Origin: Uranotaenia lowii
Taxonomy: Eukaryota > Arthropoda > Insecta > Diptera > Culicidae
DNA length: 64,000 bases
Direction: 5' to 3'
Assembly (NCBI RefSeq): GCF_029784155.1
Contig: NC_073693.1
Location: 316,371,536 to 316,435,535 of the forward strand
Shown here: one piece after another, positions 1 to 11,622 of the stretch
Numbering within the stretch: position 1 is the first letter of the stretch
Layout of the letters: every line of letters starts with the position of its first letter
The notes under the pieces: model-generated
What the model saw: the letters and a program-made list of their open reading frames with translations, nothing else
The model's database searches: none
Told to the model about the DNA's origin: nothing
Program-made: the position numbers and the translations under genes

Positions 1-440
1 ATTCAAATATCTCCTACCAGTACCACGTGCTTAGAACAGAAGAAGGACTACAAATACCCGCCAAAATTCCCCCTTTCAAATTTTCAATGATCAGCAAGCT
101 TTGATTTGCTTTCCAGTATACTTGAACTTTGAATGGTCGTTGCTAATGCTCGGCCCATAATGATGGTGAAAAAAAAACCCCGCCAAAGGAAACGAAAAAC
201 GGCTGCCAAAATGGGTGCCATGACTTTTGGTTCGTGGGAATAAAATAGAACGTTGTATGGGAGGGTCCCTTTTCTTAAGAGGGAGGGGCTCAGAACTATT
301 ACTAAAACCTTACCCTGATTCAACTACATCTCTGTACCAAATTTCAGGCTGATCGGTTCAGCGGTGTGGATTTGTATAAGGTGCATACAAACAAACAAAC
401 ATATATAGTCCAACTCATCTTTATATATTAGATTTTCATG
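1..440 (+). repeat. Dispersed transposon-derived repeat with ACAAACAAACA tail
   Basis: The stretch ends in a phrase of the type CCAAATTTCAGGCTGATCGG, then GTTCAGCGGTG, then a spacer, then a run of ACAAACAAACA and a short TA-rich end near 415. From general knowledge this kind of ending recurs at the 3' ends of dispersed elements in mosquitoes and other arthropods. The upstream part (GGGAGGG, a GA-rich block near 270-290) also resembles that repeat class. No transposase or reverse transcriptase is present, and the left boundary is outside or at the window edge. Confidence 0.45.
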
Positions 441-3400
441 TATTTTCCGTACGGAAGCAGTAGCAAAATTCATAAACAAACAAAATCGTTGCCGTGACGA
501 TGCATTAAAATTATTGAAAACATATTTTTCAATTCGAGATTTAAGTCATCTTCACATTCTTATTATTAGACAATGGATTCATCAAACTGTTGATCTAAAA
601 TTTTGTGGTAAAAAATTTGAGTTGAACCGTTCATACACGACAGTTCAAGCTATTGAACTTACTTTTCCAAAAATCTAATTCAAAATAAAAGTGGCATCAT
701 TTTGATTGATTTCTCAGATGCAACAAACTAAAGCCAATATAAATAGTAAACCAAAGTTTTCTACAACATGAATAAACGAGTGAGCTCTAGAGAATTTAGC
801 AAAATTCTCTGCTGAAAATCCTCGTTGCAGCCATCCATGTTTGGGAATCAGCATATAATTTAATGTGACGAATTATTATGCAGAAGGATACTAAAAACCA
901 TCTTATTTACATAAATCTACATTTAACTTATTTTTTTTTTAAATTTCCTATAGTTTGTGTTTCATTCCAAAATGTTCACAAATAACTGATTCTAAAAACT
1001 ACAATAAAATGTGAAAGGATCACGCTTAGAACTCATAAGTTTGAAGTTCTCTTGATATAGAGCCTAATCATACCTCCATTTTCAACTATACCTACTTATG
1101 GAAACATAACATTTGCCATCGTCCAGCCTATCGCACGTTGATCTGAGGCTATAAATCGCACTTATTTATCCAAATTATTGCAGCTCCCACAACGACGGAA
1201 AACAAACCCTCTTTTCGGACGAAGACATAAAGCATTACGGGGACTGCTCTGCAACGAAAAGAGCAAAGTTTTCACAGGATAAAACATGAAGTAGGTAGTA
1301 AATCGCCTCAAGAAACAATACCGAAACCGGTAGAGGAAAACATTAGTCAGTCATTCAGCAGCAGCAGCACAAGAACACAACTCGGCAGAAGGAAAAACAA
1401 AACTATGCAATTGTGCAGATAATTTTGGGGCGCACATGTAATTTGCATTTGTTTGTCGAACGACTACTCCTACATAGCATCACCATCAGCACCCCAGGCT
1501 TAGGGATTCATGAGAGTTTCTTCCCCTCCCACACGGATCCTTTTCGCAGCACTCATTCATTCAACGTGTCCTGTTTGGCCGGGCCAATGAATGAGCTGGA
1601 CCAATATAATCCAATTTAGTTTTCCTTTGCTGTGCAGCGCCGTAAAGAGGCCCCAATGATCACAACAATAAAACCTCATGTTCGCCACTTTCTGGGAAGT
1701 GAGGCTCGTGATATTGTACTCGAGAAGACTTGAGGCACTGCTAGATAGGAAGTGTTGCCAATAATTACATGTTTCAGAAAATGCGTGATCAAGTATATCG
1801 TTTGATTGGCTATTGTAATCATTAATTTCTAATTTCAAGAAATTCCATGAAATAAAAAAATTTAAACTTGCATCACCACTTTCCGCAGCTTGTAGAAGGA
1901 GTCATTATTTAGCTTTACTGACGTATCCGGCACGACAAACAGGCCTCAGTTCCTCCAGAATCCTTCAGCTCCAGCCACTTCGCCATGATCCACATTAAAA
2001 ACCCAGCAGCAAAAATCTCCTTGAAGCCCCGTAAAGCGCCAACAAAATTCACATCTCATCGGAAGGTGTTTCCGTGAAGAACCTTCAACCTACTTTTCTC
2101 TTTCAAAAAAGCCCAGTAAATTCCCTGGATAGAGTGCTGCCGGAAAAGCGTGTCTATGTGTGTGTGAGAGCGATTCTTCTACAAAACAACACTCAATGAA
2201 GTCCTTTTTATTACACCAACTTACCCGTCCATGTTGTTTGTACCGGAAGCCGGAGCAAATAAATAATTAAAGTGCATTTAAATCATTTGTTTGGCATGAA
2301 TGGCTAAACATGAGTTCTCGGCAAATGGGCGTCGTCGTTGGGAAATGTATGAGTTGAGTTAGGAAAAAGAAGAGAAAAAACCTCTGAGAAACAACTGAAT
2401 GGTCCCTTTGTAATACACATACTTGGTCAGAGCGTAATAGTGTTGAAAAGCTGGTGTCAACAGAAAGAAAGGAAGTGGGAGGAAGGCGTTTTCCGGCTGC
2501 AGTTTACTGGAAAGCCACAATTACACACCTTTGTTTCACATTATGGTTTGCTGCAAATAATTGGTGACAGGAATGATTGCAAGGGCTTAAATTTTCAGAT
2601 CGGGTTTGGTTTGTGGTTATGGTTTGAGAGTACAGAAAGCTATTAACTACAAACGATTGTGGAAATTACCATAGCGATAAGTATAGCATGTAGTTAAATT
2701 TACAACAAAAACCATATCACATAAGTAGAAAATCAAAACTAATCGTAGTTTTTTCTCCAAAAATTAAAGAAACGTTCTATCCAAAAAACCTGTATATGAA
2801 GACTTATACTGAAAAGAAATGTAGGGGAGGGTAAGGTAACGTGAGTCACTTCAAATATCTCAGCTGTGTGTTGAGATCAAAATCTCAATCCAACTGTCAT
2901 CGTCTTCGCTTTGCGTAAGCATGTTTTTCTATATGTTGTTGACTTATGTACGTATCATATGCTTCTTTTATTTAACTAGCCTAGAAAAATGTTCTTACAT
3001 AATTAAACAAGCACTTGTAAAATGGCATCCATGGGAGACGTAAAGTACAAAACAAAAATATGCTCATACACTTATGATCTTAGTTTTTGTCATGTTCTTT
3101 CACGTAGAAAAGGATTTTTTGTTGAAACATCAATAAGTCACACAAACGCAACCTATATATGAAATTAGGCCGAAACATTCGCGAGCCAGGTTTTGGAACT
3201 ATTCGATCATACACAACTCTCTTTTTTATTTTCTCATCTGAAATTGCTTTGAAATAACTAAGTGAATAATGGAATTTCAGTTTTTGGTCAACTTATAAAC
3301 TTTGCACGTTATCTAGTCAATTTGGATTTGGTGGTTCACGTTTCCCCGCAGTTTTTCAAAATAAAAAATAAATACTTTTTTAAAGAGTCAGAACTCAGGA

Positions 3401-3839
3401 AATTAATGTATTTAAAAAATTATAAAAAATGCCTTATGATACCTTGAAAATGTAGAAAACCATTGCATTTTTTTTCTTTTTTTCTTTTATAATAAAGAAG
3501 TTATGAAACAAAGAAAAAAAGTATACCTACTCTCCCTTACTGCTAAAGTTTTTGAGGAAGAGTTCGAAATGCTCTTTTAAAACAACAAAGCATAAATTAA
3601 GAAGTTTGTTCAAAGCTTTTATCATGCAAGTTTAAAAAAGTCACGCACTGCTTGATTTGAAAACCGTAATAAAATTAGGTGACAGTTGTCGATCGATATG
3701 TCAAAACAGGGCTCGTTCAGGCTAGATTGCATATTCCCATTTTAACACATTTTTGATAAGTCATGTGTTGAGTTCAATTAAAATAAAGGTACTAAAAGAT
3801 TTTACAAAACTACAAACGACCGGAAGTGCTACGAATATC
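441..3839. other. Stretch without a recognisable gene
   Basis: Mostly AT-rich sequence with only short chance reading frames. A less AT-rich part (about 1130-2660) looks like single-copy intergenic or intronic DNA and contains a short CAG run near 1361-1372. A GGGGAGGG-containing phrase near 2824 resembles the ends of the TA-flanked elements elsewhere in the window, but I found no convincing partner end. Confidence 0.4.
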
Positions 3840-4330
3840 CCTAGAACATGAATATTGTGAAAAATGGCCAAATCAGTAGATGAAAAAAAATTGTTGCTTG
3901 ACGTCATCATAGATCCAAGCTGGCGGCTTCCGCTTTTCATTTCAAAAATTAAAATGAGTGAAAATCTCATAAAACATCCACAATATGTGAAAGTCCAAGA
4001 TGGTTCCATCCGCTCAACTTGGCAATGACTGAAAAACGCATAAAACCCCCGGAATATGATTATTAGTAGCAAGTACAAGTTGAGTTTCGCTTTTTGACAC
4101 CATCATGAAATACTGTCTTTTGAAACCTGTTTATAACTGATTTAAAAGCTTGAAAGCTCCATAATATGGGTATTGGGTGAAACCCTTTAAAAAAAAACAA
4201 GAAGAAGTCGAATTCGCGGCTTTCGCTTAAGTTTAAAATGCTGTAAACCATTGAAAATCATATGTAAGCTGCAGAATATGGGTATTGGGTGAAAAGGCTA
4301 TACAATAAGAAATCGTATTTTGTAATCCGA
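3840..4330 (+). repeat. Degenerate tandem repeat, unit roughly 110-130 bp
   Basis: Several diverged units share the landmarks CCAAGATGG plus CGGCTTCCGC, then a GTAAA/TGAAAATC block, then AATATGGGTATTGGGTGAAA. The last landmark occurs near 4162 and 4275, with weaker versions near 3849, 3980 and 4051. The spacing is irregular, so the array is old or a local duplication of a larger repeat. It runs up to a LINE fragment. Confidence 0.5.
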
Positions 4331-4433
4331 CGCTCCCTTGAAATCCAAGATGGCGGCACCGGCTTTCCTTTTCAAACCTGTAAATTAGTGAAAGTAAGCT
4401 TTAATTGGGCATGCTCTTTAAAAATGCATTCCG

Positions 4434-4735
4434 ATGATTTACATGTTAAACATGGGCCTAAAAATATTAAATATATCAAGCATCCAGAAGGTGGTGAAGG
4501 CTGGTCGGATACGCTGGGCGGGACATGTTGCGAGAATGCCGGACGACTGTCCTGCAAAACAGGTGTTCGCTACGAATCCGGTAGGAACAAGACAAGCGGG
4601 GGCGCAACGAGCGAGGTGGTTAGACCAAGTGGAGCGTGATTTGGCAAACGTGGGGTACCCGAGAAATTGCAGAATGGTTGCCATGGACCGAGTGAATTTT
4701 AGGAATTATGTTCGTCAAGTTATGTCGTGAGACGG
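4434..4735 (+). pseudogene. 3' end of a non-LTR retrotransposon ORF (RTE-like C-terminus)
   Basis: A frame of about 98 codons ends at 4730 and carries the signature GRIRWAGHVARMPDD, then RWLDQVERDLANVG, near its end. This is the conserved C-terminal tail that follows the reverse transcriptase in RTE and related non-LTR elements (pattern RWxGHVxRMxDxRxxK ... RWxDxVxxDL). Only this tail is present. No polymerase domain lies upstream, so it is a 5'-truncated relic. The clade is uncertain because the catalytic domain is missing. The right flank (4736-4796) leads into the duplicated target site of the 7.4-kb hAT-type composite. Confidence 0.65.
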
Positions 4736-5337
4736 AGTGCTCTGTCGTACGTTTCTTGGTTGGAAATTTTCTATTGATAGTAGTTCACGTTTGTTTGTCA
4801 CGACCAGGCGCGGTCCTATGGGGGGGGTGATCGGGGTGATCACCCCCCCCCCCCCAAGCGGCAAAAATCCGTTACGAAATACTCGCAAAAGCTCGAATTT
4901 CTATAAAAAGTTGGAACTTTTCTTAGTAGATGTGTTTTCCAATTTTAAAAATTTTCCACTCCGTGGGGGTGTTTATTCAACAAAAAAGTTAATTTATCAC
5001 TTAAAAGGCTCAATATTCAAAAAAAATCGGTCGACCAGACTCAAGCAGCTGTAACTTAGTATTCCCTGGACTGAATTATACCAAATAACTTTTGTTGATA
5101 AGTTACTCAACAAATGTGTGTTGTTGAGTGATGATTTGGAATTTGCTATTAATAAAATGTAGGTACAACTTTTTTTTAAATTGTCACTAATTTCCATCAT
5201 TTGCCGCAATTAACACGAACAAATTTAAGTATTTAATTCAAATTCAGAGCTTCTGAATTCTTGATTTTGTTTTGAATTTTAATGAAATGAAAAATTTGGA
5301 AAAGTCATACAAGGGGGTGAAAATGGTTATAACACTG

Positions 5338-6292
5338 AAATAAGGCTATGATCGTTTAGTATCCGGGCAGTTAGAAACGTGTGTATTTTAAAAACTATTC
5401 ATTTGATCAATAAACTGTTTATGGAGGAAATTAAGGTCTTAATATGACATTTAATGTAAAAATATAAAAAAATATTTATCAATGATTTCAAGAAATACTC
5501 TAACATTTTCATGAAAACTCTTTTTTATCTTTGCACACTTTTTCAGTCATGAATTGATTTATTTTTTTTTACCACAGAAGCAAAACCTTTGCAAAATCGT
5601 AATATTTTACACAAACTCACCTAGAAATGGCAATTGGAATCTGGTTGAAACCTTTTCATGAGTAGCTATCTCGAAGAATTTGATCTTTTAAATCCGGTGT
5701 TAACGAATTTTTTTTTGTCCATCGGAACACATCTGTCATATTGCGTAAAAACCGGATGCACAGATTGCGATCTTTGGAACTGATCATTATTAGTTGTTTA
5801 CTTGGTGTCTACTAGTCAGGCAACACTTTTTGCCTGCCGGAAATGGATTTTTTGCATTATTTAAGGAGTCTGCATTCAGTTATCCCTAATAACCATAGAC
5901 TTTTTACCATATTTAAGATCAAGAGTTGCACTCCGATGGTTGGTTTGAACTTCGTGTGGATCCTAGAGTGGCTCCTTATACTTCTTAACCATTTGATCCG
6001 AAAAGAAATCAGGAAAAAATCAACAGCTCCTGAGCTTTCAAGTCAACGATGAAGAATTTTCGAGGCGCAAAATGCGTAAAAGGAGCAAATTTGTGCAAAA
6101 TTATTTTTACCATGTCTTTTTGCATCGTAAATATCTCAAACACACGTTAACTTAAAAATCTATCAAAAATAGGTAAGATAGTCCTTTTCATAACCAACAC
6201 AACGCTTTTAAATTTTTGCATGTCCGAGCTCTATTAACGTAGCTATCACCGAAATAAAGTGCCAGGATACTAAATGATCATAGCCTTATTTT
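5338..6292. mobile_element. TIR-bounded element, about 955 bp
   Basis: The 31 bp at 5338-5368 (starting AAATAAGGCTATGATC) reappear inverted at 6262-6292 with two differences. The interior shows no recognisable transposase; a short frame at 5843-6052 has no family motif. I cannot define a target duplication, so the superfamily is open. It lies inside the hAT-type composite and so is younger than it, unless it was part of the original element. Confidence 0.55.
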
Positions 6293-6682
6293 AAAATATT
6301 TGTTCTGCTTTCATCATACATTTATTGCCTTCAATTGCAAAATAAAAAATCAGCTTCTGAATCACAGTAAAGATTCTCTTTCGCGAGAATTTTTCACCTT
6401 CAATGAATCCACCATTCAAATATGAATTATAAACTTAAAATTAATAACCTATATTATGAAATTCAAAAACAAACATTTAAATTTTAGATCTGATTTTATT
6501 TAATTCTGTTTGAACTGTATCACATGTATCGGTATGAATTTTGAAAATACAAGGCTCATTGGAGAAATTTGTGCACTTTTTAGCAAAAGTGTAAAATATC
6601 AAAAAAAAATTAAAAAAGGTATTAACTTAATGATCAATTTTCATAAAGACTGTGAGTAATTTACCATGAGAAAAAAATTATA

Positions 6683-7719
6683 GGGGAGATGAGGGCATAA
6701 CGAGCACCCGAGGCATAATGAGAACTACGCTTTTCTACGAAAGTGCGTATTTTCTTAAATAAATTTTCATGAGGATTTGTTTCGTACTTCCTATAGTATT
6801 AATTTTTTACAAAAAAAGGAATCTCCTTATCATCTTTACAGAGATATTTAAAAAAAACTAGCTTGGTTCTCAAGTTACGAAAATATTATAATTTTTGAGC
6901 ATCACGAAATAAGCTCTTATGATCTTAAAATAACCTTGATCTATAATGTAAATACGCACTGCAACATGATGTACACATTGTTTCTCAATTTTTACCATCA
7001 TAAAATTTTTGATTTTTCACTTTTATCAACTTTAAAACACGTTTTCACTTAAATTTGTTGACTAGGGGCATATAGAGCACCATATTATCGAGGCATAATG
7101 AGCATTTTCTGCCGTAGAATCTAGCAGCGATTTATAGAGCCAAACTTTGATTAGTTTTCATCCGACGATTTAGCCTATTGGTAAGGTGTCGGAGAGGTAA
7201 TCAAAAGACTAGAGTTAGATTTCTGTTCGAGGTGATTTTTTTCCATTCACAATTCATGATCGATTTTTTTATTGTTACATTATACGGCTAGTAGCATCAT
7301 CCTCCGAACAAAGCACTTAATGTTTGAGCGTGCGTGAATTGTTTGTATTCTACAAACAGATCTAGATTATTTTGTTATTGCTTTGTTTGATGAATCTACG
7401 ACTCACCTGACTTCATCGAATTGAATTTGCTGCTAGATTCCCCGGCAAAAACGCACATCTTGCTCTGATTAATGGTGCTCATACTGCCTCAGGGGGGGTT
7501 CTCATTATGCCTCCACAGTGGCTGGTTTTCAGCTTTTGGCAAAATTTTTTCAAATGCATTTTTTAACGTTTTCATCTAGTTTTTCACGTTTCAGCCCGTT
7601 AGGGAATAGGCTTTTCAAGTGTCTGAACACGAAACAATAATGTAACCTCCATATTATAGCTGTTTTCTATGGTTAAATAACCGTTTTCCTTAAGGTGGCC
7701 ATTATGCCCCCATCTCCCC
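6683..7719. mobile_element. TA-flanked element with GGGGAGATG terminal inverted repeats (1037 bp)
   Basis: The left end is GGGGAGATGAGGGCATAA and the right end, inverted, GGGGAGATGGGGGCATAA. TA dinucleotides flank both ends (6681-6682 and 7720-7721), as expected for the IS630-Tc1-mariner superfamily. A second inverted pair lies inside: a phrase with GGCATAATGAGCA and CTGCCGTAGAATCTAGCAGC near 7090-7133 is mirrored near 7425-7510. No long frame exists, so it is a MITE-like non-autonomous copy. A diverged relative lies near 34640-35060. Confidence 0.7.
7158..7262 (+). repeat. tRNA-like SINE head
   Basis: The segment contains an A-box-like TAGCCTATTGGTAAGG and, about 45 bp later, a B-box-like CTGTTCGAGG, followed by a T-rich tract. 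The spacing and motifs match an RNA polymerase III internal promoter from a degenerate tRNA-derived SINE. It sits inside the TA-flanked 1037-bp element. No cloverleaf could be completed, so it is not called as a functional tRNA. Confidence 0.4.
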
Positions 7720-7721
7720 TA

Positions 7722-8955
7722 CAAGTAAGTATCTTTCCCCATTTTGTAAAACACGAAGATTATCTTGAAGAAATCTGTATTGTTTTTTTCCGGGAATTTG
7801 TTACTTTTTAGCATTCTTCCCTCTGACCTGCATCGTTGAATGAATAAAGGATAATGAACAGATTTTACATATTTTTTGTAGTTCAGGTTTGTTACTTCAT
7901 CAATTATCATTGATCGATTTCGCTCTGAACTGCTAAGTTTTAAAATTACTCAATGTCGGAAAATAAAAAGGGAAAAAACAGACAAAAAAATCAAGTTTGG
8001 GACGCAAAAAGCTTTCAAAATCAGTTTGCCACGGTTTTAATTTTTCCCTTGTGAATTAAAACTATCCCCTTATCATTCCACTATTTTTTCGGCAACAAGG
8101 CATTCTATCATGCAAAACAGTCAGAAGATCTTTTAATGATTTTTAACACTCCTGGATTTCTAGATCTACAGCAATTATGTCACCGATACTGCTTTCAGCT
8201 CATCTACACAGTAATATTGAAATTTTAATTTGAAATTTAGCTTAAGGTTTGATATTCTAAATCTGAAAGCTTGGCTATTTCAATAGCAAATAATAGAGAC
8301 TGTTCACTAAAGAAGAGTATTAACATTCAGAATTAACCCTTCATTTCATAATTTTCATTATAATTCAAAATTATTTAAAAAATTGGAAATTATGTGAAGG
8401 TGAACAAAGGTTAATCACTTTTCTTTGTAATTTATTTATTACAATACAATTAAAATTTTAAATTTTGAATGAAAACTTTAAATTCAAGAGCAAATCAAAT
8501 AAAATTCGGTTCCAGAATTTAGAAACTGATTTTGATAATCGGTTTTTTCTACTTAATTTATATTTAAAGTGTTGATTTTATAAATTGTGTTTTGAAATTT
8601 GAAAATTATTATACTAAATTTCCAAATCACGATTCAGTCAAATACCCCAATGAAGAATTAAATGCCCGTTATTTATGTTTGTTAATTTGTTTATAAATTA
8701 TAATATACCAGAGCGCTAATATTTAGAAGCTCAGGAAAAAAATTAAGATAACGAGAAATTAAAGAGCTCCTAAAGTGACAATTCTAAAATCCCAGATATA
8801 CCTACAAATAAAAAAAAATATCAACATTTTTTCGCAGTGGTTATTGTAGATTCGCTGGTTGTTTTATAAAGGGATAACTACCCCCCCCCCTCCCTCTCGT
8901 AACCCCTCTCTTCACCTTTCGCTAACACAAATGATTGTTTTTTTTTCAACATATA
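7722..8955. other. AT-rich stretch without a gene
   Basis: No frame with a recognisable motif is present. A CT-rich patch with a poly-C tract lies at about 8880-8920. The sequence is bounded by the TA-flanked element and the TTAA-flanked foldback element and is presumably part of the hAT-type composite. Confidence 0.4.
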
Positions 8956-10257
8956 TTAACACTAAACGTACCGGAGGCGGTCAAATGACGGTTTTTAAAC
9001 TTTGAAGGATGATTACGCCTTATATAATTTTTTTTTCGCCAAATTAACGACAGGACTATTTTTACTTTCAAAATGCAAGTACTTTTGCGTTTTTAAATTT
9101 TTTCTAAGTATTGTGGTTTTCGAATAACGCATGTGGTATACCTATTCATACCGCGAGCGGTCAAATGACGGTTTTCACTGTTTTCGTTAAAACTTTCTTG
9201 TTTCTCAACCGATTTCTTTAAAATTTATAGTTTTGAAAAGCCTATAACGTGACTCAAATATGTTTTTCAGACAGTTTTCAGCTACAATCAATTATTTCAA
9301 AGTTATTTTAAGTCCAAGAATTTTTTTATGAAAAAACATGCTTCAGGAAAAATGCTATAAATCAGTTATTTAGTGCTCGAAAAAAATTTCACTTAGTGCC
9401 TGAGAAAGCTGAAGTTAGAAGCTGTATACTGCACATACGGAAATTTTTATCAAATTTTTTTTAAGGTCATGCCCACAAAAAACGTAAAAAATTTGTGTAA
9501 AACCCGTATTTTTCAATCAATCAACCGCCAAAGCTTTTCCTGTTACAGTAAAATTTCAAAAAATAAATTAGAAAGTTGACGTAATTTGTCACATTTCGGC
9601 ATCTTTAGATTTTGTAAAATACGAAATACATAATTTCTGACGAATTTTCAAAGGTAGCTGTTTTTCGAACTTTTTATCTATTTGGATTTTCTAAGACAAT
9701 TCCTACACCTAAGCTCAGCTTTGCACTAGATTTTCAGTATGTTAACGTAAGGTTTAGGCAATAAAACTATATGCAAAAGAAAGCTAATTTCATACCAGTT
9801 CTAGTGGTGTAACTGCATTGGCGGTGCAATGCTTAGCAAAAATATGATAAATAAAACAGTGAAGTAGTTTCTGAATTTTGAAAAGTCAGCACAAATTCTT
9901 GCTTGGCAGACGGGCGCAGTGGGTGGTAATATTTCAAAGCTATTTTGCACACGAAGACGGGTGAAAGGAAGCGAAAAAATAAACGAGCATTCGCTCAAAT
10001 TTTCTGGTTTTACTTTCAGAAATATATTGATTATATTTTTGTCAAGCATCGCACCGCCAATGTAGTTACATCACAAGAACCGGTATGAAATTTTCTTTCT
10101 TTTGCATATAATTTTTTTGCCTAAACCTTACGATAACATACTCAAAATCCAGTGCAAAGCTGAATTTAGTGTAGGAATTGTATCAAAAATCCGAATTGAT
10201 GAAATGTTTGAAAAACAGCTACCTTTGAAAATTCGTCATCAATTATGTATTTCTGTA

Positions 10258-11622
10258 TTGGAATGATCGTTGTATTGGAACAAGGGTAAGTTTTTCGAAC
10301 AAATACATGGAGTACCAATGGGAAGCCCGTTATCAGCATCGGTGGCGAACCTGCTAATGGAGAGAGTCGAGCGAGAAAGTATCGAACAACTAAAAACTGA
10401 AAACGTTCCTCTCACATTTTACAGGCGCTACGTTGACGACTGTTTTGTTGTGGGTGATGAAAATCATATACCTGTGGTTCTGGAAACCTTCAACCAGACT
10501 CTTTCAAGCATTAATTTCACCCTCGAGAAAGAAAACAATAAATCTATACGTTTCTTAGACCTAACATTATCGAGAGAACAAAACAAAATTAACAAAATTT
10601 GGTACCCAAAACAAATAAATGGACGCTACTTGGATTACGGATCTGAAAGCCCATTTACCCCCAAACAAAACACCTCCATAGCGCTAATAGATCGAGCTCT
10701 GAAGTTAAGTGACGTTGAGAAACGCAAAGACACAATCGAAATAGTCAAAAACATTCTCCGTACAAATAACTACCCAGAAGCCGTGATCAACAACACACTA
10801 AAGAAACGGGTACACGCACTGTACAACACGTTCCAGCAGGAAGAACGAGACCAAGGGAAATTTGTCTCGTTGCCGTACATTCCATGCCTGAGTGAAAAGG
10901 TCAGCAAAATACTGCGCCAAAATTCGATCGTTGCAGCACACAAACCTTGTGATAAAATTAAATCGAACCTTTTCACACAACTGAAAGACAAAATACCCCA
11001 AAACATGCAAACAGGAGTGGTTTACTCTGTCCCATGCGGCTCTTGCCCCCGGGAATACATCGGGCAAACGAGTCAACCACTAAAAAAACGACTCAAACAA
11101 CACGAAAGCAACACACAGAGCAAACCTACGGCATCGGGCCTAACAAAACATGCTACACAAAACGCACACGCATTTGATTTCGAACACGCTTCTATCTTGG
11201 AGAAAATCAGTCACGAAGGCCGAAGGAAAACAGCTGAGACAATACACGTGAAACTTCTCCAAGAACGGGCTGTAAACCTACAGCGCGACTCGGAGGAGAT
11301 TTCATGTGTGTACGACGGACTGCTACAGAAGCTTCGAGAATGCTGAGTGAAACGCAAACCAGCAAAACCACCACCAAGAAACACTGCGCCAACAGCTGAT
11401 CGAGATCAGTCTATTTCTGTGGCCCCATGCGGATAGATAGGGGAATAGAAATTAGTGTACGAGCAGTATTGTAATTTATTTCATAATAAGTTTAATTATT
11501 TTTTAAATATTTTATTGTAGATCTGAAGATGATTGAAAAGTAAAAGTAAATCGAAACGTAAAGAACAAAGCACCTAGTCATTTATTTCACCGAACAATAT
11601 CAACAGAAAAAAAATCCCAAAA
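10258..11622 (+). mobile_element. 5'-truncated Penelope-like element inserted in a foldback arm
   Basis: The left foldback arm (9600-9645) is continuous, whereas the matching right arm is interrupted here, so the insertion boundaries can be read by comparison. The insert carries the Penelope-like reading frame and a 3' tail containing CTGAAGATGATTGAAAAG, followed by AAATCGAAACG and an A-rich end (11524-11622). A tail of the form 'CTGAAGATG ... CGAAACG' is typical of Penelope-like elements. The 5' end cuts into the reverse transcriptase, and a few bases of the target seem to be lost at the junction. Confidence 0.8.
10270..11346 (+). CDS. Penelope-like reverse transcriptase / GIY-YIG endonuclease, N-terminally truncated
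   Basis: The frame of 358 codons is open from the truncation point; the first in-frame codon is TTG, so no authentic start is present. It carries the end of the Penelope-type reverse transcriptase: GVPMGSPLS near residue 15 and the catalytic YVDD at residues 54-57. After a linker comes a GIY-YIG nuclease domain, beginning GVVYSVPCGSC at residue 249, with EYIGQT and then the Arg/His-rich helix containing KKRLKQH. In these elements the RT copies the RNA and the GIY-YIG domain nicks the target. The RT fingers and first catalytic Asp are missing, so the copy cannot be autonomous. The intact C-terminal frame suggests a fairly recent insertion. Confidence 0.9.
   Translation: MYWNKGKFFEQIHGVPMGSPLSASVANLLMERVERESIEQLKTENVPLTFYRRYVDDCFVVGDENHIPVVLETFNQTLSSINFTLEKENNKSIRFLDLTLSREQNKINKIWYPKQINGRYLDYGSESPFTPKQNTSIALIDRALKLSDVEKRKDTIEIVKNILRTNNYPEAVINNTLKKRVHALYNTFQQEERDQGKFVSLPYIPCLSEKVSKILRQNSIVAAHKPCDKIKSNLFTQLKDKIPQNMQTGVVYSVPCGSCPREYIGQTSQPLKKRLKQHESNTQSKPTASGLTKHATQNAHAFDFEHASILEKISHEGRRKTAETIHVKLLQERAVNLQRDSEEISCVYDGLLQKLREC

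Noticed and set aside
2824..3545. TA-flanked element with GGGGAGGG ends
   Set aside because: A loosely similar inverted phrase exists near 3525-3545, but too few bases match to call a TIR.
10770..11392. Minus-strand frames of 61-92 codons
   Set aside because: Shadows of the Penelope-like frame on the opposite strand.
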